The notes under the pieces are model-generated. The model worked only from the letters and a program-made list of their open reading frames with translations, did no database searches and had not been told where the DNA came from. DNA of 64,000 nt from Clostridia bacterium (GTDB taxonomy: Bacteria > Bacillota > Clostridia > Christensenellales > UBA1242): NCBI GenBank assembly GCA_900768545.1, contig CAAGDD010000005.1, positions 1-64,000 of the forward strand, in the 5' to 3' direction. The position numbers and the translations under genes were made by a program. How positions within the stretch are numbered: position 1 is the stretch's first letter; every line of letters begins with the position of its first letter. Shown in pieces: positions 25,633-34,039 of the stretch.

Positions 25633-25708
25633 TGGAGCTGATGGTGGGACTTGAACCCACGACCTACGCATTACGAATGCATTGCTCTACCACCTGAGCC
25701 ACATCAGC
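25633..25708 (-). tRNA. tRNA-Thr (CGT)
   Basis: 76 bases with CCA on the minus strand. The acceptor GCTGATG/CATCAGC is perfect and the loop TTCGTAA gives anticodon CGT. A partial copy of its 5' end lies 147 bases upstream on the same strand. Confidence 0.96.
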
Positions 25709-25740
25709 ATATAAAATAAATTTTGTTGTTTCATTTTTGG

Positions 25741-25874
25741 TTGCCCTGCCGATTTGAAAGTTGGTAGAGCAAGCTCTTCCACGGCCGCAATTACAAATTG
25801 CTTTCCGCTTCAGCTACTCACAAGACCACAGGCTTGTGAGCTTAACGCTGCGCGCCACCTGAGCCACATCAGCA
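25741..25874 (-). pseudogene. tRNA-Thr relic with inverted and structured segments
   Basis: Positions 25855-25874 repeat exactly the first 20 bases of the tRNA-Thr region (25690-25709), but the rest of the tRNA is missing. Instead there are hairpins: GCTCACAAG/CTTGTGAG, GCAATT/AATTGC and AGAGC/GCTCT. Positions 25762-25772 hold TGGTAGAGCAA, the D-arm of the same tRNA, on the opposite strand. This is a broken and partly inverted tRNA copy, not a working gene. Confidence 0.65.
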
Positions 25875-25879
25875 CAAAA

Positions 25880-25905
25880 CTTGACTGCACAGCGTTGCGT
25901 CAAGA
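25880..25905 (-). terminator. Terminator of the GNAT gene
   Basis: Minus-strand CTTGAC and GTCAAG arms with a 13-base loop and TTTT after it. It overlaps the last codons of the acetyltransferase gene. Confidence 0.65.
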
Positions 25906-26463
25906 TTGTTTTTCTTTTGATTTTTCTTTAAAATTTTTGCTATTTAAATCGACCCAATATCTTTCATAAAAATTGTCATCAATATGTCGCATATCTTCAA
26001 ATTTTCCGCCGTTTGCCAAAATGCATTTTCTTGACACATAATTTTCTTGTCGGCAAGTGACCAAAACTTCGTTCATTCCCATTTTTTTGCACTCTTCAAG
26101 TCCGAGTCGCAATAGTTGTTTGCCATAACCTTTGTTGCGTTCATCAACGGCGACACTATTGCAAATATTTCCAATAAAATTGTAAAGAGTGGGGTTGAGC
26201 TCGTGTTTAATGTTGAGCATTCCAACAAGTTTTTTATCACTATTTCTTACGCACAAAAATTGAGTCGTATGAATGTTTGAGCCAAAAACCTTTGTCCCTT
26301 CGTTTTTTGAAGTTTCACAAAATTTAAGCCAAGTTTGAACATCTCTTTTTTCAAGTTCTTCGCACCCGTCCATAGCGCTTTTGGCTTTAATCATATCGAG
26401 TTTGTATTTTAAAACCTGTTTTGAATATTTGATCGTTGGCTCAATCAGTCTCAATTCTTCCAT
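25900..26463 (-). CDS. GNAT-family N-acetyltransferase
   Basis: Transfers an acetyl group from acetyl-CoA to an amine; substrate unknown. It has 187 residues. The acetyl-CoA motif A is clear: a strand NSVAVDE followed by RNKGYGKQLL (R/QxxGxG). The later ENYVSRKCILANGG is the usual motif B region, where an Asn and a Tyr sit near the catalytic site. The start at 26463 follows GAGGGTG. It starts 33 bases after the S1 protein gene and is probably the last gene of that block. Confidence 0.9.
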   Translation of the reverse strand: MEELRLIEPTIKYSKQVLKYKLDMIKAKSAMDGCEELEKRDVQTWLKFCETSKNEGTKVFGSNIHTTQFLCVRNSDKKLVGMLNIKHELNPTLYNFIGNICNSVAVDERNKGYGKQLLRLGLEECKKMGMNEVLVTCRQENYVSRKCILANGGKFEDMRHIDDNFYERYWVDLNSKNFKEKSKEKQS

Positions 26464-26495
26464 AGCACCCTCACAAGCAAAAATTTTTAGCAAAA

Positions 26496-27533
26496 CTAAT
26501 TTCTAAATTCTTTAAGTTTGAAAGATGCTTTTTGATTTTCTGGATCAATGTTGATGCATTCAACTTCAACAGTTTGTCCAACTCTAAAAAGTTCGTAAAT
26601 TTTTCTTTGACGATTTTCAGTGCAATTCATAATATGCAAAAGCCCAGTTGCTCCGTTTGGAACTTTGACGATCGCACCAAATTGCAAAAGTTTGATAACT
26701 TCCGCTTCATAAGTTTCACCAACAACAAGTTCTTTGATTTTTGTTGTTTTTGGATCTTCCAAAAGTGCTTTGAGTGAAAGTTCGACCTTTTGATTTTCCT
26801 TGTCAATTTTGATTACTCTAAATTGTTTTTCGTCGCCGACATGCAAAACATCTTCAACCTTTTCAAGTTTTTCATAAGAAAGATTTGAGATATGAACAAA
26901 ACAATCAAATCCGTCAACGCTAACAAACGCCCCATAAGGCATAATGCGTTCCACTTTGCCCTTAACGATTTTGTTAATGAAAATTGTGTTCCAGAAATTC
27001 TTTTCGATCGCAACACGGAGTTGTTCTTGCAAAAGTTTGATGCTTGCAACAATAAGTTTGTCGTCTTTGTTGATTTCAGTAACGACCGCTTCCAACTGTT
27101 TTCCAACAAGTTTGTGGAAATTTGTGATATGTCTTTCGCTCACTTGGTCAAAAGGCACAATGATTTTGTAATCGCCCATTTTTGAAACAAGTCCGTCTTG
27201 CACGCCAGTCGCAACAAAAGTAAATTTGCTGCCAAGTCTTAAACTTTGAGCATTTTGATTTGCCACCCTAATAGCGTCTGCAAGAGATTTTGACGCTTCT
27301 ATCAAACCTTCTTCATTTTTTTGATTTGTGATCACAACAGAAAATCTTTCGCCAATTTTCACATCTTGGAAGTTTTCAAAGTCACTTGCTGGAATAAACG
27401 CATCGTTTTTTCCACCAATATTGAAGATAACTCCGTCTTCGCGTTTCAACACAACAACACCGTCAAACGATTGACCTTTTTTGTAAGAAGTAAAAGTTTT
27501 GTCAATCATATCCAAATTAAATTTTTCGCTCAT
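26496..27533 (-). CDS. S1-domain RNA-binding protein (RpsA-like)
   Basis: It has 345 residues with four S1 repeats, roughly 18-88, 96-165, 184-258 and 270-344. The third has the classical VKGKVERIMPYGAFVSVDGFDCFVHISN pattern in broken form, and the fourth VGETYEAEVIKLLQFGAIVK. It binds single-stranded RNA and probably helps mRNA on the ribosome. In many Clostridia this protein is fused to, or follows, IspH at the plsC locus; here IspH is absent and the S1 part stands alone. Confidence 0.92.
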   Translation of the reverse strand: MSEKFNLDMIDKTFTSYKKGQSFDGVVVLKREDGVIFNIGGKNDAFIPASDFENFQDVKIGERFSVVITNQKNEEGLIEASKSLADAIRVANQNAQSLRLGSKFTFVATGVQDGLVSKMGDYKIIVPFDQVSERHITNFHKLVGKQLEAVVTEINKDDKLIVASIKLLQEQLRVAIEKNFWNTIFINKIVKGKVERIMPYGAFVSVDGFDCFVHISNLSYEKLEKVEDVLHVGDEKQFRVIKIDKENQKVELSLKALLEDPKTTKIKELVVGETYEAEVIKLLQFGAIVKVPNGATGLLHIMNCTENRQRKIYELFRVGQTVEVECINIDPENQKASFKLKEFRN

Positions 27534-27610
27534 AAATATATTTGTCCTTTTATCTCGCTGCCTTTGGCAACATTTGTATGCTTAAATAATATCAAAATCA
27601 AATTCAAATG

Positions 27611-28255
27611 TCAATTTGTTTTGCTTTGTTTTGCGTTTTTCTTCGATTTTTTTGCAAGTTTTTTTGCATCAAGTTCGTGCTTGATTTCAAGCATCTTTTC
27701 TTTAACAATATCGTTTGCTTGATTTAAGGTTTGTTCGTCAAGTTTTTTGCCATAAAACTCATCAAGTTCGAAAGGCTTTCCAATATGATAAACACTCTTT
27801 CTAAAAAGTCGTGGTTTTTGTTCGATCCAAATAGGAATAATCGGCGTTTTGGTCTTGATCGCGATCATTGCCATTCCGCTTTTAAGTTCGCCTATTTCTT
27901 TTGTTTGGTCTTTAAGACGAGTCCCTTCTGGGAAAACAAAAAGTTGTTTGCCGTCTTTCAAAGTTTTAAAACAAAGTTTGATCGCTTGCATATCGTTTCC
28001 TTCACGATCGATAGGAAAGCCACCCATACTTTTAACAATTCCGCCCGTAAACTTGTTTTTAAAGAGTTCTTTCTTTGCCATAATTTTTGGTCGGCGGCAC
28101 GTGTGGAGCATATAAAGCACGATATCCCAGTTTGAACGATGATTGCACGACAAAATCGCCTTGCCTTTTGGCATATTTTTTCGCCCCTTAATAAATGTTG
28201 GGTGCAAAATCGACAAAGGAATATACAACAATATTCTCGCTATCCAAAGTAACAT
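27611..28255 (-). CDS. plsC: 1-acyl-sn-glycerol-3-phosphate acyltransferase
   Basis: Adds the second acyl chain to lysophosphatidic acid in phospholipid synthesis. It has 214 residues. The NHx4D motif is NHRSNWD and the substrate motif is FPEGTR. An N-terminal hydrophobic stretch anchors it to the membrane, and the C terminus is a Lys-rich tail. The start at 28255 follows GGAGG by 6 bases and is preferred to one 21 codons upstream that would overlap the FAD enzyme. Confidence 0.95.
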   Translation of the reverse strand: MLLWIARILLYIPLSILHPTFIKGRKNMPKGKAILSCNHRSNWDIVLYMLHTCRRPKIMAKKELFKNKFTGGIVKSMGGFPIDREGNDMQAIKLCFKTLKDGKQLFVFPEGTRLKDQTKEIGELKSGMAMIAIKTKTPIIPIWIEQKPRLFRKSVYHIGKPFELDEFYGKKLDEQTLNQANDIVKEKMLEIKHELDAKKLAKKSKKNAKQSKTN

Positions 28256-28314
28256 TTTCTTCCTCCAATTTTCTTTTGAAAAATTTGATAAAATCATTTT
28301 ATGCAGCTTGTTTG

Positions 28315-29526
28315 TCAATCTTCAAAGTTTTTTGCCATTGAATAAGCACTTGCCCACGCAATTTGAAGATTGTAGCCGCCCGTGAGTGCATCAACATCTA
28401 AAACTTCGCCCAAAAAATAAAGTCCTTTTTGAAGTTTGCTCTCAAAAGTCTTTGGGTTTATTTGATCAAGTGCAACACCGCCACTTGTGACAATGCCTGC
28501 GTTAATATCATAAAGCCCGTCAAAGTTGAGTTTGAAGTTTTTGATATTTTCGACCAACTTCGCCCGTTCTTCTTTTGTGATTTCATTTATTTTTTTGTTG
28601 TCGTCCATTCCAATCGCTTTTGCAAAAATCTCTGCCACAGCCATTGGAAAAAGTCCTTTCAAAACATTTTTCAAATTTTTGTTTTTGTTTTCTTCAAAAT
28701 CGCGAAGAAGACGCGCGTCAAGTTGTTTTTCGGTCAATGCTGGCTTAAAATCAAGCGACATAGTCACTTTTTCACTTCGATTAACAAGACTTGACGCCGA
28801 CAAAACAATTGGCCCAGAAATTCCGTCTTCCGTGAAAAGCATTTCTCCAAAAAATGACATTCTTTTGCCGTCAGCGACAACATCGAGTTGAACATTTTTA
28901 AGTGACACACCTTGAAGTTTTTTCACAAACCAATTTTTAAGTTTTATCGGGCAAAGTGCCGAAACGGGTTTTGTTATCTTATGTCCAAATGACTCTGCGA
29001 TCTTGTATCCGTCGCCAGTGCTGCCAGTCGAAGAATAACTCTTTCCACCAGTCGCAACAACAACCTTGTCAAAAAAATATCTTCCACAATTTGTTTTCAA
29101 AACAAACTGATTTTTCTCGCCGTCAAAATAAACATTTTCGACTTTTTCATTTAAACAAAATTTAACTCCGTCGCAATGCTTTTTCAACGCTTTTATCACG
29201 TCACTAGATTTGTCACTTTCTGGAAAAACACGATTCCCTCGTTCGACCTTTGTTTTCAAGCCAAGTCCTTCAAAAAAATCAACACAATCTTGACTTGAAA
29301 AATTGTAAAGTGAACTTTTCAAAAATTTTTCGCCGCGAACAACATTTTTCAAAAAGTCTTCAACAGAGCACAAATTTGTCAAGTTGCAACGACCTTTGCC
29401 CGTGATGAAAAGTTTTTTGCCAATCTTTTCGTTTTTGTCAAAAACAACAACATCTTCACCTTTCTGTGCCAAGAGCCCCGAAGCAAAAAGACCAGAAGCC
29501 CCAGCCCCAACAACTGCTATTTTCAT
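28315..29526 (-). CDS. FAD-dependent oxidoreductase (HI0933 / aminoacetone oxidase-like family)
   Basis: It has 403 residues. The N-terminal dinucleotide-binding motif is VVGAGASGLFASGLLA, followed by the family signature GKKLFITGKGRCNLTN. A second nucleotide motif is VVVATGGKSYSSTGSTGDGY. The C-terminal GGVALDQINPKTFESK and GEVLDVDALTGGYN are also typical. It is a conserved member of the rluB-plsC block in Clostridia; the physiological substrate is unsettled. It overlaps rluB by 4 bases. Confidence 0.93.
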   Translation of the reverse strand: MKIAVVGAGASGLFASGLLAQKGEDVVVFDKNEKIGKKLFITGKGRCNLTNLCSVEDFLKNVVRGEKFLKSSLYNFSSQDCVDFFEGLGLKTKVERGNRVFPESDKSSDVIKALKKHCDGVKFCLNEKVENVYFDGEKNQFVLKTNCGRYFFDKVVVATGGKSYSSTGSTGDGYKIAESFGHKITKPVSALCPIKLKNWFVKKLQGVSLKNVQLDVVADGKRMSFFGEMLFTEDGISGPIVLSASSLVNRSEKVTMSLDFKPALTEKQLDARLLRDFEENKNKNLKNVLKGLFPMAVAEIFAKAIGMDDNKKINEITKEERAKLVENIKNFKLNFDGLYDINAGIVTSGGVALDQINPKTFESKLQKGLYFLGEVLDVDALTGGYNLQIAWASAYSMAKNFED

Positions 29527-30233
29527 TGTGCTCCTTTAAAGAAATCAATTTCATCTTGTGTCATAGGTTTTGTTTTTCCGCGATAAAGCCCGCCCAAAAC
29601 GACCTTGCCAATTCTTATACGCTTCAAAAGTTTGATTGACTTTCCAATTGCGTCAAACATTCTTCTAACTTGGTGATTTTGTCCTTCGTCAATAACGACT
29701 GAAACCTTGCTAAATTTTCCGTCAAAGCCCAAAAGTTTAACTCTCGCTTGTGGCATTCTTACGCCATTTTCAACAACACCTTTTCTCAAAACAGCAAGTT
29801 CACTTTCTTTCATCTCGCCTTCGATAGTGGCAACATATTCTTTTTCAAAATGAAATTTTGGGTGTGTGACCATATTCGCGAAATCGCCATCATTTGTCAA
29901 AAAAATCAAGCCTTCGGTGTCGTAGTCAAGTCTGCCGACATTGAAAAGCCTTACATCGCTATCCACAAGGTCAAAAATGGTCTTTCTTCCCTTTTCGTCA
30001 CTTGCTGTGCAAGCATATCCTTTTGGCTTGTTGAGTTTTAAATAAACAAAGTTTTGTGGCAATTTTACTTCTTTTCCGTCAACCAAAACCATATCATTTT
30101 TTTCGTCAATCGAAGTGCCAAGACTGTCGATTGTTTTGCCGTTTACAGACACTGCTCCGCTTTTGATAATCTCTTCGCATTTTCTTCTTGAAGCAACCCC
30201 GCACGAACTTAAAAATTTGTTTAATCTCATCAT
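29523..30233 (-). CDS. rluB: 23S rRNA pseudouridine synthase, RluB type
   Basis: Converts a uridine of 23S rRNA (position 2605 in E. coli numbering) to pseudouridine. It has 236 residues. It has an N-terminal S4 RNA-binding domain (MRLNKFLSSCGVASRRKCEE) and a catalytic domain with GRLDYDTEGLIFLTNDGD, whose Asp is the nucleophile, then NHQVRRMFDA. The start at 30233 is the first of two adjacent ATGs after AGAGG. It overlaps the FAD enzyme gene by 4 bases. Confidence 0.94.
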   Translation of the reverse strand: MMRLNKFLSSCGVASRRKCEEIIKSGAVSVNGKTIDSLGTSIDEKNDMVLVDGKEVKLPQNFVYLKLNKPKGYACTASDEKGRKTIFDLVDSDVRLFNVGRLDYDTEGLIFLTNDGDFANMVTHPKFHFEKEYVATIEGEMKESELAVLRKGVVENGVRMPQARVKLLGFDGKFSKVSVVIDEGQNHQVRRMFDAIGKSIKLLKRIRIGKVVLGGLYRGKTKPMTQDEIDFFKGAQ

Positions 30234-30277
30234 AAAAAAAACCTCTCTGGTGCGTTCCAAAGAAGACTTTTTTTGTT

Positions 30278-31435
30278 TTACCAATTTTCCATAAAATCTT
30301 TTACTCTTTGAAACAACGATTTTGTTTTTATATCTTCTATTGTAAAGATTTTTTCAGAAAATAGCAAGTCATTATTCAAAAATATTTCAACTTTTCCTAT
30401 CTGCGAACCTTCTTTAAGCGGCGCTTCGACGCATTTAGGATATTCATAGACAAATTTCAACTTCTTAACTTCGTTTTCGGTCAAAGGATAAACAAATTTT
30501 TCTTTTGTTCCAATTTGAGCGGAAGCATCTTTGCCGTTGACCACTTCAATCGTTTTGTCAAAGTCATAAAACTTTGTCAAATCATAAAGTTTGTAATTTT
30601 GTGAGCAAGTTGTCAAAAGGTTTGCACTTTCTTCAAACATCGGCCCACAATTTAACACAACGCACACCAAACGCATTCCGTCTTTTTCGATTGCCGAAAC
30701 CAAACAACGCCCCGCGTCATCAGTAAAGCCAGTTTTCACACCTATGCAACCTTCCAAAGTGAAAAGCAATTTGTTTTTGTTTTTCAAATAACGATTTTCA
30801 CCTTCGCCATTTGTAATTTTGATATTTTTTGTTCCAACAATCTCTCTAAAAGTGTCATTTTCAAGTGCATAGGCGGTGATTTTTGCAAGATCATAAGCGG
30901 TCGTATAATGGCCGTCGGCGTCGAGCCCGTGAGTGTTTGCAAAATGCGAATTTGTCACGCCAATTTTTTTTGCAGTTTCGTTCATCATCGTCACAAACTC
31001 ACTTGTCGAGCCGCCCACGTGTTCTGCGATCGCCACCGAGCAGTCGTTTCCAGAGATAAGCATCAAGCCATACAAAAGATCTCGCGTCGAATAAACATCG
31101 CCCTGTCTTAAATAAAGTGATGTGCCACTAATGCCGACAGCCTTTGGCGAAATTTCAAACTTTTCGTCCAAATCTTGACAGTTTTCAATCGCTGTGATCG
31201 CTGTCATAATTTTTGTTGTGCTTGCCATTGCAAGTTTTTGATTTTGATGGTGACCATACAAAACTCTACCCGTTGAACTTTCAATCACGACAGCACTTTT
31301 TGCAGAACAAGACAAATTTTGCGCAAAAAAAGTTTCGACAGTTCTTGCTCCAAAAACACCACCACAGACCAGAAGCACACAAATCAAAATAGACAAAAAT
31401 CCAAACAAAAATTGTTTACTCTTTGTTGTGTTCAT
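30278..31435 (-). CDS. dacF: D-alanyl-D-alanine carboxypeptidase (DacF/PBP5 type)
   Basis: Trims the terminal D-Ala from peptidoglycan stem peptides. It has 385 residues. An N-terminal signal (about 9-35) leads to the active site: S72-T-T-K75, the SGN triad at 128-130 and KTG in VKTGFTDDAGR. The C-terminal PBP5-associated beta domain and an amphipathic end (FQRVKDFMENW) follow. The place next to ytfJ supports a DacF-like, sporulation-linked role (cortex cross-linking), by analogy. It overlaps ytfJ by 20 bases. Confidence 0.94.
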   Translation of the reverse strand: MNTTKSKQFLFGFLSILICVLLVCGGVFGARTVETFFAQNLSCSAKSAVVIESSTGRVLYGHHQNQKLAMASTTKIMTAITAIENCQDLDEKFEISPKAVGISGTSLYLRQGDVYSTRDLLYGLMLISGNDCSVAIAEHVGGSTSEFVTMMNETAKKIGVTNSHFANTHGLDADGHYTTAYDLAKITAYALENDTFREIVGTKNIKITNGEGENRYLKNKNKLLFTLEGCIGVKTGFTDDAGRCLVSAIEKDGMRLVCVVLNCGPMFEESANLLTTCSQNYKLYDLTKFYDFDKTIEVVNGKDASAQIGTKEKFVYPLTENEVKKLKFVYEYPKCVEAPLKEGSQIGKVEIFLNNDLLFSEKIFTIEDIKTKSLFQRVKDFMENW

Positions 31436-31814
31436 TCTTCTTCTCCATCTTCGCCAAGAGAGAGTTAAACATATTCAAAACTGTTTGATACAAACTCTTG
31501 TTTTCGACATTTACAAAATCGACGTCACCCGAATTTTTGAGCACCAAAAAGCCGACCGGCAAAACACTCATTCCTCCGCTGCTGCCACCCGACATTGGAA
31601 AATGATTTGCAACTCTTCTTGATGACATATCCGAATATTCTCCGCCGCCAACAACAAACCCGACAGTAACTTTTGAGATCGGGATTATCGTGTTTCCATC
31701 ACCAGCTGAAATTGGATCTCCAACGATAGTTCCGCTGTCAATCAAAGTTTTAAGCTTGTCCATCGAATTTTCAATCAGGTCATTTATTGAAGTTGAATTT
31801 GTATAAATTTTCAT
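31416..31814 (-). CDS. ytfJ: Sporulation protein YtfJ (GerW family)
   Basis: It has 132 residues. It shows the family layout: IYTNSTSINDLIENSMDKLK, then GDPI, PISKVTVGFVVGGGE and a glycine-rich GGSSGGMSVLPVGFLVL. In Bacillus GerW is made in the forespore and is needed for normal germination. The ribosome site is AAAGGAG. Just upstream lies a paired palindromic site (31835-31881). The DUF2953-YtfJ gene order matches that of Bacillus ytfI-ytfJ. Confidence 0.93.
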   Translation of the reverse strand: MKIYTNSTSINDLIENSMDKLKTLIDSGTIVGDPISAGDGNTIIPISKVTVGFVVGGGEYSDMSSRRVANHFPMSGGSSGGMSVLPVGFLVLKNSGDVDFVNVENKSLYQTVLNMFNSLLAKMEKKNEHNKE

Positions 31815-31834
31815 ATCACTCCTTTTGCATACTA

Positions 31835-31881
31835 CAACATTTTATTGTGTAGTATGTCGAATAATACACAATATCTAGTGT
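31835..31881. promoter_or_regulatory. Paired NrdR-box-like palindromes (site 2)
   Basis: CAACATTTTATTGTGT (31835-31850) and ACACAATATCTAGTGT (31866-31881) start exactly 31 bases apart. The second matches the NrdR box consensus (acaCwAtATwTwGtgt) at all but one position, and 31-32 bases is the known tandem spacing. It lies between the DUF2953 and ytfJ genes. On the minus strand the same stretch also contains CATACTA, a fit to a SigG -10 box, as an alternative reading. Confidence 0.45.
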
Positions 31882-32435
31882 TATTTGCTACTTTTAGTTA
31901 TGATGAGCGAATAGACAAAAGAATATGCAACATCAAACAAAGAAATTGAAATTTTTGTTCTTGCAGCGATTTCAAAAGCAGTGCGATTGTATAAAACGTT
32001 GTCAAAAACACACAGCGACGCGGTCGGCTTTTTGTTTTTTACAAGCACAAAAATTTGATTTAAAACAAGGTTCACCCACCCACAAACAAGCGCACTTGAA
32101 AACGCATCACCCATTCCAACATTGTAAAAAACATAGCACTTTTTCAGTTTCAATTTGTCTTTAACTTGTCTTAAAAATTCTTCCATAAAAACAAATTCGC
32201 TGCTCTTAAAATCAATCTTTTTTACTTCAACTTTTTTGTCATTTTCAAGTTTAATTTCTTTGTCTTGCAAAGTGAAAACATAATAAAAAATTTTGATATT
32301 AAACAAAAAAAGTGCCACCACTCCTTTGTTGAAAAGTGGACTAAAAGACACTCTCACTTCGACAAAAATTGGAAGCAAAAACAAAAGCAAAACAAAAAAC
32401 GGAATCAAATATAAAAGTGCAGTTTTAATATCCAT
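31881..32435 (-). CDS. DUF2953 membrane protein (YtfI-like)
   Basis: It has 184 residues: an N-terminal membrane helix (about 5-25), a charged linker, then a domain with YNVGMGDAFSSALVCGWVN and a C-terminal RTKISISLFDVAYSFVYSLI. This matches the DUF2953 layout, and its place before ytfJ is conserved in spore formers. Function unknown. The start at 32435 has no clear ribosome site; a longer version from 32573 would overlap the divergent gene's start and is less likely. Confidence 0.8.
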   Translation of the reverse strand: MDIKTALLYLIPFFVLLLFLLPIFVEVRVSFSPLFNKGVVALFLFNIKIFYYVFTLQDKEIKLENDKKVEVKKIDFKSSEFVFMEEFLRQVKDKLKLKKCYVFYNVGMGDAFSSALVCGWVNLVLNQIFVLVKNKKPTASLCVFDNVLYNRTAFEIAARTKISISLFDVAYSFVYSLIITKSSK

Positions 32436-32535
32436 AAAAATATTTTGTTTTTGTTTTTTAAAAAAATTCAAAAAATTGTTATGATTTATCTTGCCTTGTG
32501 AGTTATAATAAATTTGTATGAAATAAGGAGAAAAA

Positions 32536-34035
32536 ATGAAAAAAACAAAAGATCCAAAAATCGGCTTTGACAATGAACTTTATTTAAAACTTCAAAGCGA
32601 AAACATTGAAAAACGAATCAAAAAATTCAACAACAAACTTTATCTCGAATTTGGCGGCAAAATTTTTGATGACTTGCACGCCGCCCGCGTTTTGCCTGGG
32701 TTCGATCCAAATATCAAAATCAAATTGTTGCAAAAAATGAAAGACAAAACAGAAATTATTTTTTGCATCAGTTCAAACGATATCGAAAAAAACAAAATTC
32801 GCGCTGACCTTGGGTTGAGTTATGACAACGAAGTTTTAAGACTTGTTGACAATATGCGCGACCTTGGACTTTATATCTCGGCGTTTGTTATCACCCTTTA
32901 CAAAGGTCAACCTAGTGCCACAAAGTTTGCCAAAAAACTTGAACAACGCGGCGAAAGAGTTTATCTTCACAATTACACAAAAGGTTATCCAAACGAAGTT
33001 GAAACTGTTGTTTCTGATCAAGGTTATGGTGCAAATCCTTTTGTTGAAACCACTCGTCCTTTGGTCGTTGTGACCGCTCCCGGCCCATCAAGTGGAAAAC
33101 TCGCCACCTGCCTTTCTCAAATGTATCACGAATATAAACGCGGCGTTAAAGCAGGGTATGCAAAGTTTGAAACTTTCCCAGTTTGGAATTTGCCACTCAA
33201 ACACCCTATAAACATCGCCTATGAAGCAGCAACAGCCGACCTTTATGATGTAAATCAAATTGACCCATTCCACTTTAATGCTTATGGAAAACTGGCTGTA
33301 AATTACAATCGCGATATCGCTGTTTTTCCTATTTTGCAAACAATCTTGAAAAAGATCACAAACAAGGATATTTACAAATCTCCAACAGATATGGGTGTAA
33401 ATATGATTGCGTCGGCGATTGTTGATGACAAAGTTTGCCAACTCGCTGCAAAGAAAGAAATTTTAAGACGTTATTATCGTGCCGAATGCGACTACAAAAA
33501 AGGTCAAGCCACCTTTGAAACACTCGAAAGAAACAAATCTTTGGTGTCAGAAGTCGGCGCTTGCGATGACCTTTTGAAAGTTATTGATGTTTCAAAAAAT
33601 GTTGCAAAACTCAGCGGCTATCCAAGTGTTGCTCTCGAACTTCCTGACGGGACAATTGTCACAGGAAAGACCAAAAAGATTGTTTCTGCTTGTGGCGCTG
33701 TTGTGCTCAACGCTTTGCGCACTTTGGCTGGACTTGGCGATGACTTTGATGTAATTTCTGATGATATCTTGCTCCCAATCGTTGAATACAGAACAAAGAT
33801 TTTGAAATCTCACAGCAGCGTTTTGACTCTTGATGACATTTTGGTTGCTCTGTCGATTTGCTCTGGCAAAAACGAAAAGGCAAAGAAGGCGCTTGAATGT
33901 TTGTCAAAACTCAATGGTTGCGACGCACATTCTACATACATCTTGCCTTCAAGTGAAGAAAAAACACTCAAAAAACTTGGAATAAATATCACAAGCGAAC
34001 CTGTTTTTGTTGGAAATCACTTGTTTGAAGGTTAA
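32536..34035 (+). CDS. DUF1846 domain-containing protein
   Basis: It has 499 residues. The N-terminal KIGFDNELYLKLQSENIEKR and GGKIFDDLHAARVLPGFDPN are characteristic of the DUF1846 family, widespread in Firmicutes. It has a nucleotide-binding-like first half (VVVTAPGPSSGKLATCLSQM); the reaction is unknown. The length is normal. The ribosome site is AAGGAG. Just upstream is a start-stop minimal frame (ATG AAA TAA at 32518-32526), possibly tuning translation. A TATAAT box lies at 32504-32509. Confidence 0.93.
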   Translation: MKKTKDPKIGFDNELYLKLQSENIEKRIKKFNNKLYLEFGGKIFDDLHAARVLPGFDPNIKIKLLQKMKDKTEIIFCISSNDIEKNKIRADLGLSYDNEVLRLVDNMRDLGLYISAFVITLYKGQPSATKFAKKLEQRGERVYLHNYTKGYPNEVETVVSDQGYGANPFVETTRPLVVVTAPGPSSGKLATCLSQMYHEYKRGVKAGYAKFETFPVWNLPLKHPINIAYEAATADLYDVNQIDPFHFNAYGKLAVNYNRDIAVFPILQTILKKITNKDIYKSPTDMGVNMIASAIVDDKVCQLAAKKEILRRYYRAECDYKKGQATFETLERNKSLVSEVGACDDLLKVIDVSKNVAKLSGYPSVALELPDGTIVTGKTKKIVSACGAVVLNALRTLAGLGDDFDVISDDILLPIVEYRTKILKSHSSVLTLDDILVALSICSGKNEKAKKALECLSKLNGCDAHSTYILPSSEEKTLKKLGINITSEPVFVGNHLFEG

Positions 34036-34039
34036 ACTT

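Noticed and set aside
25754..25969. Plus-strand frame over the tRNA-Thr relic
   Set aside because: It overlaps the relic and the end of the acetyltransferase gene; no start signal.
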